The translations under genes were made by a program, and so were the position numbers. Positions 1-8,550 of a stretch of DNA of 64,000 bases are shown one piece after another. Position 1 is the stretch's first letter. Every line of letters starts with the position of its first letter. The DNA lies in the NCBI RefSeq assembly GCF_008274825.1, contig NZ_CP030848.1, positions 3,595,618 through 3,659,617 of the forward strand, in the 5' to 3' direction. Under the pieces are notes generated by a model, which worked only from the letters and a program-made list of their open reading frames with translations, did not search any database and had not been told where the DNA came from. This DNA is from Sphingobacterium hotanense (lineage in GTDB: Bacteria; Bacteroidota; Bacteroidia; Sphingobacteriales; Sphingobacteriaceae).

Positions 1-638
1 ACCTCGCATAAGTCTTTGACATAAATGAAGCTCAACTTCTGCGGGTTTCGTCCGATATATGGATCGAGCCCCTTATTCATCGTATCAAACAAGATGAAAA
101 TATCCTTTTCGCGTGGGCCATATACTGCCGTCGGCCGAAATACAGAGACAGGCTTGTCGGCAAATTTTTCTCGAATCATCAATTCCGAAGCGCGCTTACT
201 GCGTCCGTAAACTGTGACAGGGCGGTAAGGAAAGGATTCATCGATCAATTTTTCACTGTTGAAGGCAATAGGTCCTACCGCAGCCAGACTACTCACATAC
301 ACGACACGTTCCAATGGAATCTGAGCCGTTGTAGCCGCTTCGATAATGGCTTCCGTGTAGTCCACATTCACGGTATTCATCTGCTTCTCATCCTTTGCTT
401 TGGTCATTGCCGCGGCATGGATGATGTAGTGATACTGCTCTTCTTCGAATAACGTTTTAAGATTTTGCGCATCCCCCAGGTTTGGGTAGACGAATTTATC
501 GACAAAAGGTGCTATTTGGTCTGTTATACTGCTAGATCTTACCGCAGCATGCACCTCAAGTCCCAAGTTTTGGGCAGCCTCTACCAGGTGAGAACCTACA
601 AAGCCGCTCGCACCGGTAATGAAGATTTTCTTTTTCAT
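1..638 (-). CDS. NAD-dependent epimerase/dehydratase (extended SDR), 3' part outside window; candidate ceramide reductase CerR
   Basis: Reading the minus strand from the ATG at 638 gives an uninterrupted protein that runs off the left edge (about 212 codons seen). It begins MKKKIFITGASGFVGSHLVE, a Rossmann TGxxGxxG nucleotide-binding motif, and has the SDR catalytic pair Tyr144-Lys148 in VYGRSK. This is an extended (atypical) SDR. Its start codon overlaps the stop of the upstream acyltransferase gene (ATGA), so the two are probably translationally coupled. It is third in a row after serine palmitoyltransferase. In Caulobacter an SDR-like enzyme, CerR, reduces the keto group of the N-acylated sphingoid intermediate, and context suggests the same job here. 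That role is inference; a nucleotide-sugar epimerase or other reductase is the alternative. Confidence 0.8.
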   Translation of the reverse strand, partial: MKKKIFITGASGFVGSHLVEAAQNLGLEVHAAVRSSSITDQIAPFVDKFVYPNLGDAQNLKTLFEEEQYHYIIHAAAMTKAKDEKQMNTVNVDYTEAIIEAATTAQIPLERVVYVSSLAAVGPIAFNSEKLIDESFPYRPVTVYGRSKRASELMIREKFADKPVSVFRPTAVYGPREKDIFILFDTMNKGLDPYIGRNPQKLSFIYVKDLCE

Positions 639-1756
639 ATCGCTTTTTCGTACAGACGATACCGTTTGTAGAAATCTGCATTGATTTGCTCAATAGCGTG
701 ATTCATCATGTAATTGTGATCCAGCATCCAGGAGCATTCTGCCTCTACAATACCCGAGGGCATCGCATTTTTGATGATACGACCGTATAAACAGGCTTCA
801 ATTCCTAGCTTACGGTAGTTATCCAATACCCCTAGCATGAGCACTCTAAGCGACTTAATATTCTTTTTACCGAAGAGCAATTTGAATATTCCGGTCGGAA
901 ATAATCTACCTCGCTTGATATTGATCAAAATCTCATTGATATTCGGAACACCAAGAGCAAAGCCCACGATCTCATCTCCTTTTTGAGCGAGGATACAGTA
1001 CTTTGGATCGACGATCATCTTTAAATCTTTCGCAACATAGAAAAACTCATCATCGGTCATCGGTACAAAACCCAGGTTCTTATCCCAAGCCTTGTTGTAA
1101 ACCACCTTGATGCGTTCAGCCTCGTTTTTAAAATCTTTCAGATTGATCTGCCGAAGGATAATCCCCGAACGCTCTAAACGAGCTTCGAGTTTATCCAAAA
1201 GTAGCACCGAACGATGACTAGCACCGGCTTTATTAACAAGATAGGCCCTAAGGTCTTCTTTCTTTTCAAAGCCTGCGTTCGAAATCAAGTCGATGTAATA
1301 GGGGAAATTATAAGGCATCATGGCCATTGGAGGTCGGTCGAAACCTTCAACCAACAGACCACAAGTGTCGTTTGTCGATAAATTGATGGGCCCCACAATA
1401 TTGGTGGCGCCTTTAGCTTTTACCCATGCTGTTGCTGTTTCAAGCAATTTATTGGCTACTTCCTGATCGTTAATGCAATCAAAAAAACCGAACTGCCCTT
1501 CATTAACATGGTTAAAGTTATTGTGATTTACGTTGTAGATAGCAAGCACGCGCCCCACGATTTTACCGTCTTGATAGGCTAAAAAGGGCTGTGCTTGTGA
1601 ATGTTTGTAGAAAGGATGTTTCTTTGGATTAAGCATATCATCCTGTCCTAAGAATAACTCAGGAACGTAGTTAGGGTCAGCCTCATAGAGGTCGTGCGGG
1701 AAATCAATGAAACTCGCGCGCTGACTCTTCGTTTCTACAGGAACAATCGTAATCAC
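635..1756 (-). CDS. GNAT-fold acyltransferase; candidate bacterial ceramide synthase (bCerS)
   Basis: This is a 373-residue soluble protein with no signal peptide or membrane helix. The C-terminal half (about 200-345) reads like an acyl-CoA N-acyltransferase: ILAQKGDEIVGFALGVPNINEI followed by VLMLGVLDNYRKLGIEACLY. The N-terminal part (FLAYQDGKIVGRVLAIYN) looks like a second, degenerate GNAT half. Proteins of this type are often left as hypothetical or misnamed. It starts 15 bp after the stop of spt and its own stop overlaps the next start (ATGA), so the three genes should form one transcript. In Caulobacter a GNAT-type protein (bCerS) N-acylates 3-ketosphinganine, and position next to spt makes that the best guess. 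I infer the role from context, not from a diagnostic motif. Confidence 0.75.
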   Translation of the reverse strand: MITIVPVETKSQRASFIDFPHDLYEADPNYVPELFLGQDDMLNPKKHPFYKHSQAQPFLAYQDGKIVGRVLAIYNVNHNNFNHVNEGQFGFFDCINDQEVANKLLETATAWVKAKGATNIVGPINLSTNDTCGLLVEGFDRPPMAMMPYNFPYYIDLISNAGFEKKEDLRAYLVNKAGASHRSVLLLDKLEARLERSGIILRQINLKDFKNEAERIKVVYNKAWDKNLGFVPMTDDEFFYVAKDLKMIVDPKYCILAQKGDEIVGFALGVPNINEILINIKRGRLFPTGIFKLLFGKKNIKSLRVLMLGVLDNYRKLGIEACLYGRIIKNAMPSGIVEAECSWMLDHNYMMNHAIEQINADFYKRYRLYEKAI

Positions 1757-1771
1757 AGGTTTAAAGCTTTA

Positions 1772-2983
<1,212 letters not shown>

Positions 2984-3049
2984 TCAGGTATCTATATTCT
3001 CAATAATATTTACTTTTTGAACTTTTAACAAAAAACGTCAAAAATCCCA

Positions 3050-3079
3050 CAAAGGTACAAAACTACTCCTAACTACAAA
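3050..3079 (-). promoter_or_regulatory. Bacteroidota-type promoter of the spt operon
   Basis: On the minus strand TTTG (3079-3076), an 18-bp spacer and TACCTTTG (3057-3050) match the TTTG-N19-TAnnTTTG consensus of the Bacteroidota primary sigma factor. It predicts a leader of about 60 nt before the spt ATG. Confidence 0.65.
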
Positions 3080-3226
3080 TAATATAAGTGTAACTTTTAC
3101 CTTCTGATACAAAAAATCGTCGCAAACATACAAAACTTAAACCTCAATTTAGTTTTAATTTGACATATAAATATCATAAAATTAAATTAATATTAACAGA
3201 TTGTTTAGTATTAAAACAGCGATTGT

Positions 3227-3256
3227 TTTGCTAATTTTCCTAAATTCTTACCTTTG
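3227..3256 (+). promoter_or_regulatory. Bacteroidota-type promoter of smpB
   Basis: TTTG (3227-3230), an 18-bp spacer and TACCTTTG (3249-3256). Transcription would begin near 3263, downstream of the ATG at 3201 and just upstream of the one at 3279, which decides the smpB start. Confidence 0.65.
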
Positions 3257-3278
3257 TGCTTCAAACGAAACGGACAAA

Positions 3279-3734
3279 ATGGCAATTTCATCAACAGTTA
3301 ATATAAAAAACAAACGCGCCTCTTTCGAATTCCACTTGTTGGATCGCTATGTCGCAGGTATTGCATTATTGGGAACTGAGATTAAATCCATACGTCAAGG
3401 TAAAGCCAATATTAACGACAGTTTTTGCGCATTTTTCGAAGACGGTCTTTACATTCGTAACATGCATATTGCCGAATATTCTTTCGGATCCTTCTATAAT
3501 CACGAAGCTAAACGCGACAGGAAGCTTCTGTTAACCAAGAAAGAGCTTAAAAAGCTTCGCGAAAAGGGCGAGGAAAAAGGTTTTACGATCGTTCCTCTTC
3601 GCATTTTCGTAAATGAACGCGGTTATGCTAAGATAGAGATTGCATTGGCGCAGGGTAAAAAAGACTTCGACAAACGCGATAGCATTAAAGAACGCGAGTC
3701 CAAAAGAGAGCTCGACCGCGCTATGAAACGATAG
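3279..3734 (+). CDS. smpB: SsrA-binding protein SmpB
   Basis: SmpB binds the tRNA-like domain of tmRNA and brings it to stalled ribosomes for trans-translation. The 151-residue product has the family signatures: NKRASFEFHLLDRYVAGIALLGTEIKS at the N terminus, RDRKLLLTKKEL in the middle, GYAKIEIALAQGKKDFDKR and a basic C-terminal tail. The frame is open from an ATG at 3201, but the 26 extra residues would be a signal-like peptide unknown in this family and that ATG lies upstream of the predicted transcription start, so I use 3279. The 3' end overlaps the convergent AraC gene by 14 bp. No ssrA gene is visible in the window. Confidence 0.93.
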   Translation: MAISSTVNIKNKRASFEFHLLDRYVAGIALLGTEIKSIRQGKANINDSFCAFFEDGLYIRNMHIAEYSFGSFYNHEAKRDRKLLLTKKELKKLREKGEEKGFTIVPLRIFVNERGYAKIEIALAQGKKDFDKRDSIKERESKRELDRAMKR

Positions 3735-4656
3735 TTTCTGCGCGACGCTGATAATTCCCAGGAGTCATATTTTCCCGCTTGCGGAATATACGTACGAAGT
3801 AATTGACGTCGGAAAATCCGCATGCATAACAGACTTCTTTCACAGAGAGTTTCGTTCGTAGTAATTCCTTCGCTTTGTTCAGACGTTCTTGAATAACCAT
3901 CTCCATAGGTGTAATGCCTACCTCTTCCTTAAAGACACGAAATAAGCTAGCCTTACTCATATTTACATGCTGGCTAAGCTGATCAATAGTTAGTTTATCG
4001 TTTATATTTGATGTAATGTAATTTCGTAAATGTGCTAGTACGCTACTCCCCTGCTCCTTCGTTGAAACCGCTACGGTTGAAAGCTTCTGTTGCTGAATGA
4101 TACGCACTAGAAGCTCCTTAAACAACAAATCCGATAAGACATCCTTTAACGGATCTGAGCTTGTCATCGTGCTGAACAATCGATCTGTAAGCGAGGCAAT
4201 TTCGCTTGTATTCGCGAAATGCACATTCTCCCAAGATAGATTCCATTGGATATTCTTATTCTCTTTCGGATAGCTTTCGTTAAGATAATTTAGCGTTTGT
4301 TCGATCTTATCGGCCGACACCACCAAAGCCGTGCATTGCGTGGGATCCTGCAGTGCAGCCTCCGGGAAGTCGATCTCCATTGGCTTTGATGCCGGCAATA
4401 CAATCGTCTCTCCAGGAAAATAATCGAAAGCAGGCATATCATTTACATGCATGACTTTCTTGCCCTTCAGCATATTGATAATAACCATATCACTGAACTG
4501 CAGCGGCACAAGACTGCTTGCTTGATAAGTTTCGTAAATATTCAATTCGAAATTATCAAGGGTAAATGCTCGTCTGTTTTCAACCAAAGTACTCAACTCC
4601 TTTTCTTTGGAAAAGGGAAGAGCACGAATTAGATTTTTTCCGCTCATATCATACAC
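3721..4656 (-). CDS. AraC-family transcriptional regulator, likely regulator of the divergent aldehyde dehydrogenase
   Basis: This is a 311-residue one-component regulator. The C-terminal third (about 205-305) has both helix-turn-helices of the AraC family: LTIDQLSQHVNMSKASLFRVFKEE and LSVKEVCYACGFSDVNYFVRIFRK, ending in the typical TPGNYQRR. The N-terminal part resembles the ligand domain of AraC_N-type regulators, which often sit beside aldehyde dehydrogenase genes. It is divergent from the dehydrogenase, and the 209-bp gap holds two 14-bp direct repeats 21 bp apart, the geometry expected for an AraC-type site. The inducer is unknown; an aldehyde or alcohol is a guess from the neighbour. 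Its 3' end overlaps smpB by 14 bp. Confidence 0.9.
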   Translation of the reverse strand: MYDMSGKNLIRALPFSKEKELSTLVENRRAFTLDNFELNIYETYQASSLVPLQFSDMVIINMLKGKKVMHVNDMPAFDYFPGETIVLPASKPMEIDFPEAALQDPTQCTALVVSADKIEQTLNYLNESYPKENKNIQWNLSWENVHFANTSEIASLTDRLFSTMTSSDPLKDVLSDLLFKELLVRIIQQQKLSTVAVSTKEQGSSVLAHLRNYITSNINDKLTIDQLSQHVNMSKASLFRVFKEEVGITPMEMVIQERLNKAKELLRTKLSVKEVCYACGFSDVNYFVRIFRKRENMTPGNYQRRAETIVS

Positions 4657-4769
4657 ATTTTATAATTGGCTGCTTATCAAATATATAAAATCTATCGAAA
4701 TTCTAAAACCATAGCTTATCGAATACGTATTATAGTAGACAGATATGAATAATAAAACGGCATGATAGA

Positions 4770-4804
4770 ATAATGCTATTGTCTGCGAGGATAATGCTAT
4801 TGTC
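4770..4804 (+). promoter_or_regulatory. Tandem 14-bp direct repeat, probable AraC-family operator
   Basis: ATAATGCTATTGTC occurs exactly at 4770-4783 and 4791-4804, a centre-to-centre distance of 21 bp, which is two helical turns. The downstream copy overlaps the -33 element of the dehydrogenase promoter. Confidence 0.7.
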
Positions 4805-4828
4805 AAAATTTCGATTCCCTTAAATTTG
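4799..4828 (+). promoter_or_regulatory. Promoter of the aldehyde dehydrogenase gene
   Basis: A weak -33 (ATTG, 4799-4802) inside the second operator repeat, an 18-bp spacer and a consensus TAAATTTG at 4821-4828. The weak -33 under an activator site fits an activated promoter. Confidence 0.6.
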
Positions 4829-4865
4829 GGATAGTACCAAAAAGTAAACTTGAAAAAACGATAAT

Positions 4866-6368
4866 ATGAGTGCACTAGCAAGACCATCGTTCAAAGAACG
4901 ATATGACAATTACATTAATGGAAAATTTGAGGCACCCTCTCAAGGAAAGTATTTTGACAATATTTCTCCCTTAGATGGCAAGCCGTTTACACAGGTTGCT
5001 CATTCAACCAAAGAAGACATCGACAAGGCAGTTGCTGCGGCGAAAAAAGCTTTTGAAACTTGGGGTAAAACCTCTGCAACAGAGCGCAGCATCATCTTGA
5101 ACAAGATTGCTGACCGTATCGAAGAGAACTTAGAGAAAATAGCAATCGTCGAGACGATTGATAACGGAAAAGCAGTTCGCGAGACGCTGAACGCGGATAT
5201 CCCATTGGCCATTGATCACTTCCGCTATTTTGCGGGTGTTATCCGTGCCGAAGAGGGATCATTATCCGAATTGGATGCGAATACTGTATCGCTGATTGTT
5301 AATGAACCGGTAGGCGTCGTTGCGCAGATTATCCCTTGGAACTTCCCAATTTTAATGGCGGTTTGGAAACTAGCTCCAGCACTCGCAGCTGGCTGTACAG
5401 TGGTTCTAAAACCGGCAGAAAGCACCCCTACATCTATCCTCGTTTTAATGGAACTAATTGGAGACCTAATCCCTGCAGGTGTCATAAACATCGTGAACGG
5501 ATTTGGCTCAGAGTTAGGTCGCCATTTAGTTACCCATCCGGATATTAACAAGGCAGCATTTACAGGATCTACGGCAACTGGTCGCCTAGTTATGCAATAT
5601 GCGACAGAGAATATTATTCCTGTAACACTTGAACTGGGTGGTAAATCACCAAACATCTTTTTCTCTTCGGTCATGGATGAAGATGATTCCTATTTGGATA
5701 AAGCCATCGAGGGCGCTGTCCTCTTCGCTTTGAACCAAGGTGAAATCTGTACTTGTCCGTCGAGATTATTGATTCAGGAAGACATCTATGATAAGTTCAT
5801 CGAACGCGTGGTAGCGCGTGTTAATCAGATTAAAGTAGGTGATCCATTAGACCCTACAGTAATGATGGGTGCTCAGGCTTCGAAAATCCAAAAAGATAAG
5901 ATTATGTCCTACATCAAATTGGGTAAGGAAGAGGGCGCTGAGGTATTGACAGGAGGTGATGAGAATAATGTGGGCGAAGGACTGGAAGAAGGTTACTACA
6001 TCAAACCAACCCTTTTCAAAGGACACAACAAGATGCGCATCTTCCAAGAAGAGATCTTCGGACCAGTGTTGGCTGTGACGACTTTTAAAGACGTAGACGA
6101 AGCGATCGCCATTGCAAACGACACAATCTACGGCTTAGGTGCCGGCGTTTGGACACGCGACGCCCATGAGCTTTATCAGGTGCCGCGCGCTATCCAAGCC
6201 GGACGTGTCTGGGTAAATCAATATCACTCCTACCCTGCAGGCGCGCCATTTGGGGGCTACAAGCAGTCTGGTATAGGCCGCGAGAACCACAAAATGATGT
6301 TAGCACACTACCGTCAGGCGAAAAACATGCTGATTTCATACAGCAAAGAAAAACTAGGATTTTTTTAA
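4866..6368 (+). CDS. Aldehyde dehydrogenase of the AldB/ExaC type
   Basis: This 500-residue NAD(P)-dependent dehydrogenase oxidises aliphatic aldehydes such as acetaldehyde to acids in the cytoplasm. Visible are the cofactor-site segment [10 protein letters not shown], the lysine of VVLKPAEST, the FTGSTATGR Rossmann loop, the general-base Glu in [10 protein letters not shown] and the catalytic cysteine region [11 protein letters not shown]. The GE(I/V)CTCPSR form is that of E. coli AldB and Pseudomonas ExaC. Length is normal. The divergent AraC gene and the downstream DUF779 gene are the usual company of this subfamily. It is followed within 25 bp by a terminator-like hairpin. The precise substrate cannot be read from the sequence. 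Confidence 0.92.
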   Translation: MSALARPSFKERYDNYINGKFEAPSQGKYFDNISPLDGKPFTQVAHSTKEDIDKAVAAAKKAFETWGKTSATERSIILNKIADRIEENLEKIAIVETIDNGKAVRETLNADIPLAIDHFRYFAGVIRAEEGSLSELDANTVSLIVNEPVGVVAQIIPWNFPILMAVWKLAPALAAGCTVVLKPAESTPTSILVLMELIGDLIPAGVINIVNGFGSELGRHLVTHPDINKAAFTGSTATGRLVMQYATENIIPVTLELGGKSPNIFFSSVMDEDDSYLDKAIEGAVLFALNQGEICTCPSRLLIQEDIYDKFIERVVARVNQIKVGDPLDPTVMMGAQASKIQKDKIMSYIKLGKEEGAEVLTGGDENNVGEGLEEGYYIKPTLFKGHNKMRIFQEEIFGPVLAVTTFKDVDEAIAIANDTIYGLGAGVWTRDAHELYQVPRAIQAGRVWVNQYHSYPAGAPFGGYKQSGIGRENHKMMLAHYRQAKNMLISYSKEKLGFF

Positions 6369-6390
6369 AAATCAAACATACAATCGGGTA

Positions 6391-6417
6391 AGGGGTTATT
6401 TAGGTAACCCCTTTTTT
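6391..6417 (+). terminator. Intrinsic terminator-like hairpin between aldehyde dehydrogenase and DUF779
   Basis: AGGGGTTA (6391-6398) pairs with TAACCCCT (6405-6412) around a 6-nt loop, followed by a T run to 6417. It lies only 12 bp before the next start codon. Confidence 0.75.
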
Positions 6418-6429
6418 ATACTATACGAC

Positions 6430-6801
6430 ATGATTTCAAGAATAGACGCAACAGACAAAGCCAAGGAACTAATCAAGGAATTAAGTGAAAAGCATGGCCC
6501 CTTAATGTTCTACCAAGCAGGGGGCTGCTGCGAAGGAACACAACCGCAGTGCTTCGAAAAAGGCGGATTCTACCCGCGCATGAACGACGCTATGATCGGA
6601 CTCGTCGAAGGATATGAATTCTGGATTGATAGAGACCTCTTCGAATATTGGCAGTACTCCCACTTTACCCTCGATGTACTCGACGGATTTGGACCAGGAG
6701 GATTCTCACTAGAAACTCCCCTTGGCAAAACTTTCAAGATCCACTACAAACTGTTCTCCGAGGAAGAACTGAAGAATTTGGAACCGGTGGTCAGATACTA
6801 G
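6430..6801 (+). CDS. DUF779 family protein associated with aldehyde dehydrogenase
   Basis: This 123-residue cytoplasmic protein has the cysteine-rich segment FYQAGGCCEGTQPQCF near residue 30-45, typical of DUF779. The family is regularly encoded beside AldB/ExaC-type dehydrogenases; its biochemical role is unknown to me. The three cysteines suggest metal or redox chemistry, which is inference. It begins 61 bp after the dehydrogenase, beyond a terminator-like hairpin, so it is probably expressed by read-through. Its stop codon is followed at once by a TTAG-rich repeat arm. Confidence 0.88.
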   Translation: MISRIDATDKAKELIKELSEKHGPLMFYQAGGCCEGTQPQCFEKGGFYPRMNDAMIGLVEGYEFWIDRDLFEYWQYSHFTLDVLDGFGPGGFSLETPLGKTFKIHYKLFSEEELKNLEPVVRY

Positions 6802-7040
6802 TTTAGATATTAGACAGTAGATTTTAGACTTCAGAGCCGATCCAATAGATATTGGGCGTCGTAAAGCCGTACTTTACATTTGTTTTTAATTAGCACGACT
6901 CACTTTTGTTATATATTATTATCTTTAGCTGAAGTGAGAATGCGTCAAATTCACTAAAAAGAGCTTTAAAGCCTCTTATGCAACGAAACTAGCTAACGCA
7001 TGCATCTTACATCTAATGTTTAAAATCTAATATCTACTCC
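6802..7040 (+). repeat. Intergenic cassette bounded by inverted TTAG-rich arms (type B)
   Basis: A forward arm (about 6802-6830, TTAGATATTAGACAG...) begins directly after the DUF779 stop. A related arm in inverse orientation (about 7010-7038, ...AAAATCTAATATCTACT) ends just before the next gene. The 180 bp between them show no open reading frame of note. Confidence 0.6.
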
Positions 7041-7044
7041 AACT

Positions 7045-8109
7045 ATGCTTTTTAAGACTTTACCCCTAAAAAACATCACAATTTCCAATCGTATTGTCGT
7101 ATCGCCGATGTGTCAGTATTCTGCGGAGGACGGCTATGCTAATAACTGGCACTTGGTGCATTTAGGGCAGTTTGCTATTGGGAAGGCGGGCGCTGTTATT
7201 CAGGAGGCTACTGCAGTCAGTCCGGAGGGAAGGATTTCCTACGGTGATTTAGGGATTTGGAAAGATGAGCATGTTGAAAAATACAGCGAGATTACGGCGT
7301 TCGTTAAAGAGCAGGGAAGTATTCCGGGGATACAACTTGCGCATGCCGGCAGAAAGGCCAGCACGGATAAGCCTTGGATCAGTAGAAATCAGTTTGCTCC
7401 CGACGATGAGCATGGCTGGCAGACGGTCTCTTCCAGTGCAATCCCTTATCATGAAAACGATCATCCTCCGAAAGCTTTAAGCGCAGCGGAGATACAACAG
7501 GTTGTGAAAGACTTCGCTGATGCTGCCGAACGGGCGGTGCAGGCGGGTTACCAGATTATCGAAATCCACGCAGCACATGGCTACTTGATCCATCAATTTT
7601 TATCCCCGTTGGTTAATAAACGTCATGACGAGTACGGCGGAAGTTTTGAAAATCGCATCCGATTGTTGATGGAAATCGTGGAAGCGATTAAGACTACACT
7701 TGGCGATGAGCATTCGCTATGGATCAGGATCTCTGCCAAAGATTGGGCGGAGGGCGGTTGGGATTTAGAACAATCTACCGCATTGGCGAAGCGATTAAAA
7801 GAAGCTGGAGTGGAAGTAATCGATGTTTCTACCGGTGGAGCTGTACACTGGCAAAAGATCCCCGTAGAGCCCGGGTATCAGGTTCCCTTCGCGAGCCATA
7901 TCAAAAAAGAAACCGGCCTAATAACCGGTTCCGTAGGGCTTATCAACTCTGCTCAGCAGGCAAATCAAATTATTGAAGATGAACATGCTGACTTTGTATT
8001 AATCGCGAGAGCTTTCTTAAGAGATCCGCATCTCGTATATCAATGGGCTAAAGATTTATCTATCGACTTAGCTTGGGCGCCTCAATATGAGCGCGCAAAG
8101 ATTGAATAA
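7045..8109 (+). CDS. NADH:flavin oxidoreductase, old yellow enzyme of the YqjM/NamA class
   Basis: This 354-residue FMN-dependent ene-reductase reduces activated C=C bonds with NADPH. The N terminus ISNRIVVSPMCQYSAEDG carries the redox-tuning cysteine of the thermophilic-like (YqjM) class. EIHAAHGYLIHQFLSPLVNKRHDEYGGSFENRIR is the classic substrate and FMN-binding stretch, and DFVLIARAFLRDPH near the C terminus binds the FMN phosphate. Length matches the class. It appears monocistronic, with a type-B repeat arm directly upstream and a convergent thioesterase gene 7 bp downstream. The physiological substrate is unknown; detoxification of unsaturated carbonyls is the usual guess. Confidence 0.93.
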   Translation: MLFKTLPLKNITISNRIVVSPMCQYSAEDGYANNWHLVHLGQFAIGKAGAVIQEATAVSPEGRISYGDLGIWKDEHVEKYSEITAFVKEQGSIPGIQLAHAGRKASTDKPWISRNQFAPDDEHGWQTVSSSAIPYHENDHPPKALSAAEIQQVVKDFADAAERAVQAGYQIIEIHAAHGYLIHQFLSPLVNKRHDEYGGSFENRIRLLMEIVEAIKTTLGDEHSLWIRISAKDWAEGGWDLEQSTALAKRLKEAGVEVIDVSTGGAVHWQKIPVEPGYQVPFASHIKKETGLITGSVGLINSAQQANQIIEDEHADFVLIARAFLRDPHLVYQWAKDLSIDLAWAPQYERAKIE

Positions 8110-8116
8110 CAATAAC

Positions 8117-8521
8117 TTAATCCGTCACATCCAGCCCTTCCAACACCGGGATAGGCTTCTTATTATCGTCGAGTGCTACTAGCGTAAAACGTCCCTGAAT
8201 AGCCAACTCTCGGCCGTCATGGTACATATTCTCTACATAGATCTCTACGAAAACCTTTAAGCTGGTACGACCAATAGACTCTACTTTTGCAATCGCTTCG
8301 ACAATACTTCCAGAAGGAATAGCTTTATGAAAATCGATCTTATCCGTCGAAACGGTAACTAATTGTTTACGGCAAAAGCGGGTACCACACATAAAAGTAA
8401 CCTCATCCATCATTGCCAATGCTTTACCACCAAAAAGAGTGTCATGGTGGTTTGTGTGGAAAGGAAACACGGTCATCGCAATGCGTGTTTCACTAGCGTC
8501 AATACGTTCTTGAACTGTCAT
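8117..8521 (-). CDS. Acyl-CoA thioesterase, hotdog fold (YciA/BACH-like)
   Basis: This 134-residue single-hotdog protein contains FPFHTNHHDTLFGGKALAMMDEV, the helix of the hotdog with the conserved catalytic acidic residue, and TVSTDKIDFHKAIPSGSIVEAIAKV, matching the YciA/cytosolic acyl-CoA hydrolase group. It would hydrolyse acyl-CoA thioesters in the cytoplasm. Converges with the old yellow enzyme gene and starts 30 bp after the MutS-like gene's stop, so it may be the last gene of that transcript. Confidence 0.88.
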   Translation of the reverse strand: MTVQERIDASETRIAMTVFPFHTNHHDTLFGGKALAMMDEVTFMCGTRFCRKQLVTVSTDKIDFHKAIPSGSIVEAIAKVESIGRTSLKVFVEIYVENMYHDGRELAIQGRFTLVALDDNKKPIPVLEGLDVTD

Positions 8522-8550
8522 TATCTTATTTGAGACCGCAAAGGTAGGAA

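Noticed and set aside
3201..3278. Longer N terminus for SmpB with signal-like sequence
   Set aside because: The upstream ATG precedes the predicted transcription start, and SmpB is cytoplasmic with a conserved start at 3279.
4660..4887. Minus-strand frame of 75 residues between the AraC and dehydrogenase genes
   Set aside because: It lies across the promoter and operator region and overlaps the dehydrogenase start; no family features.
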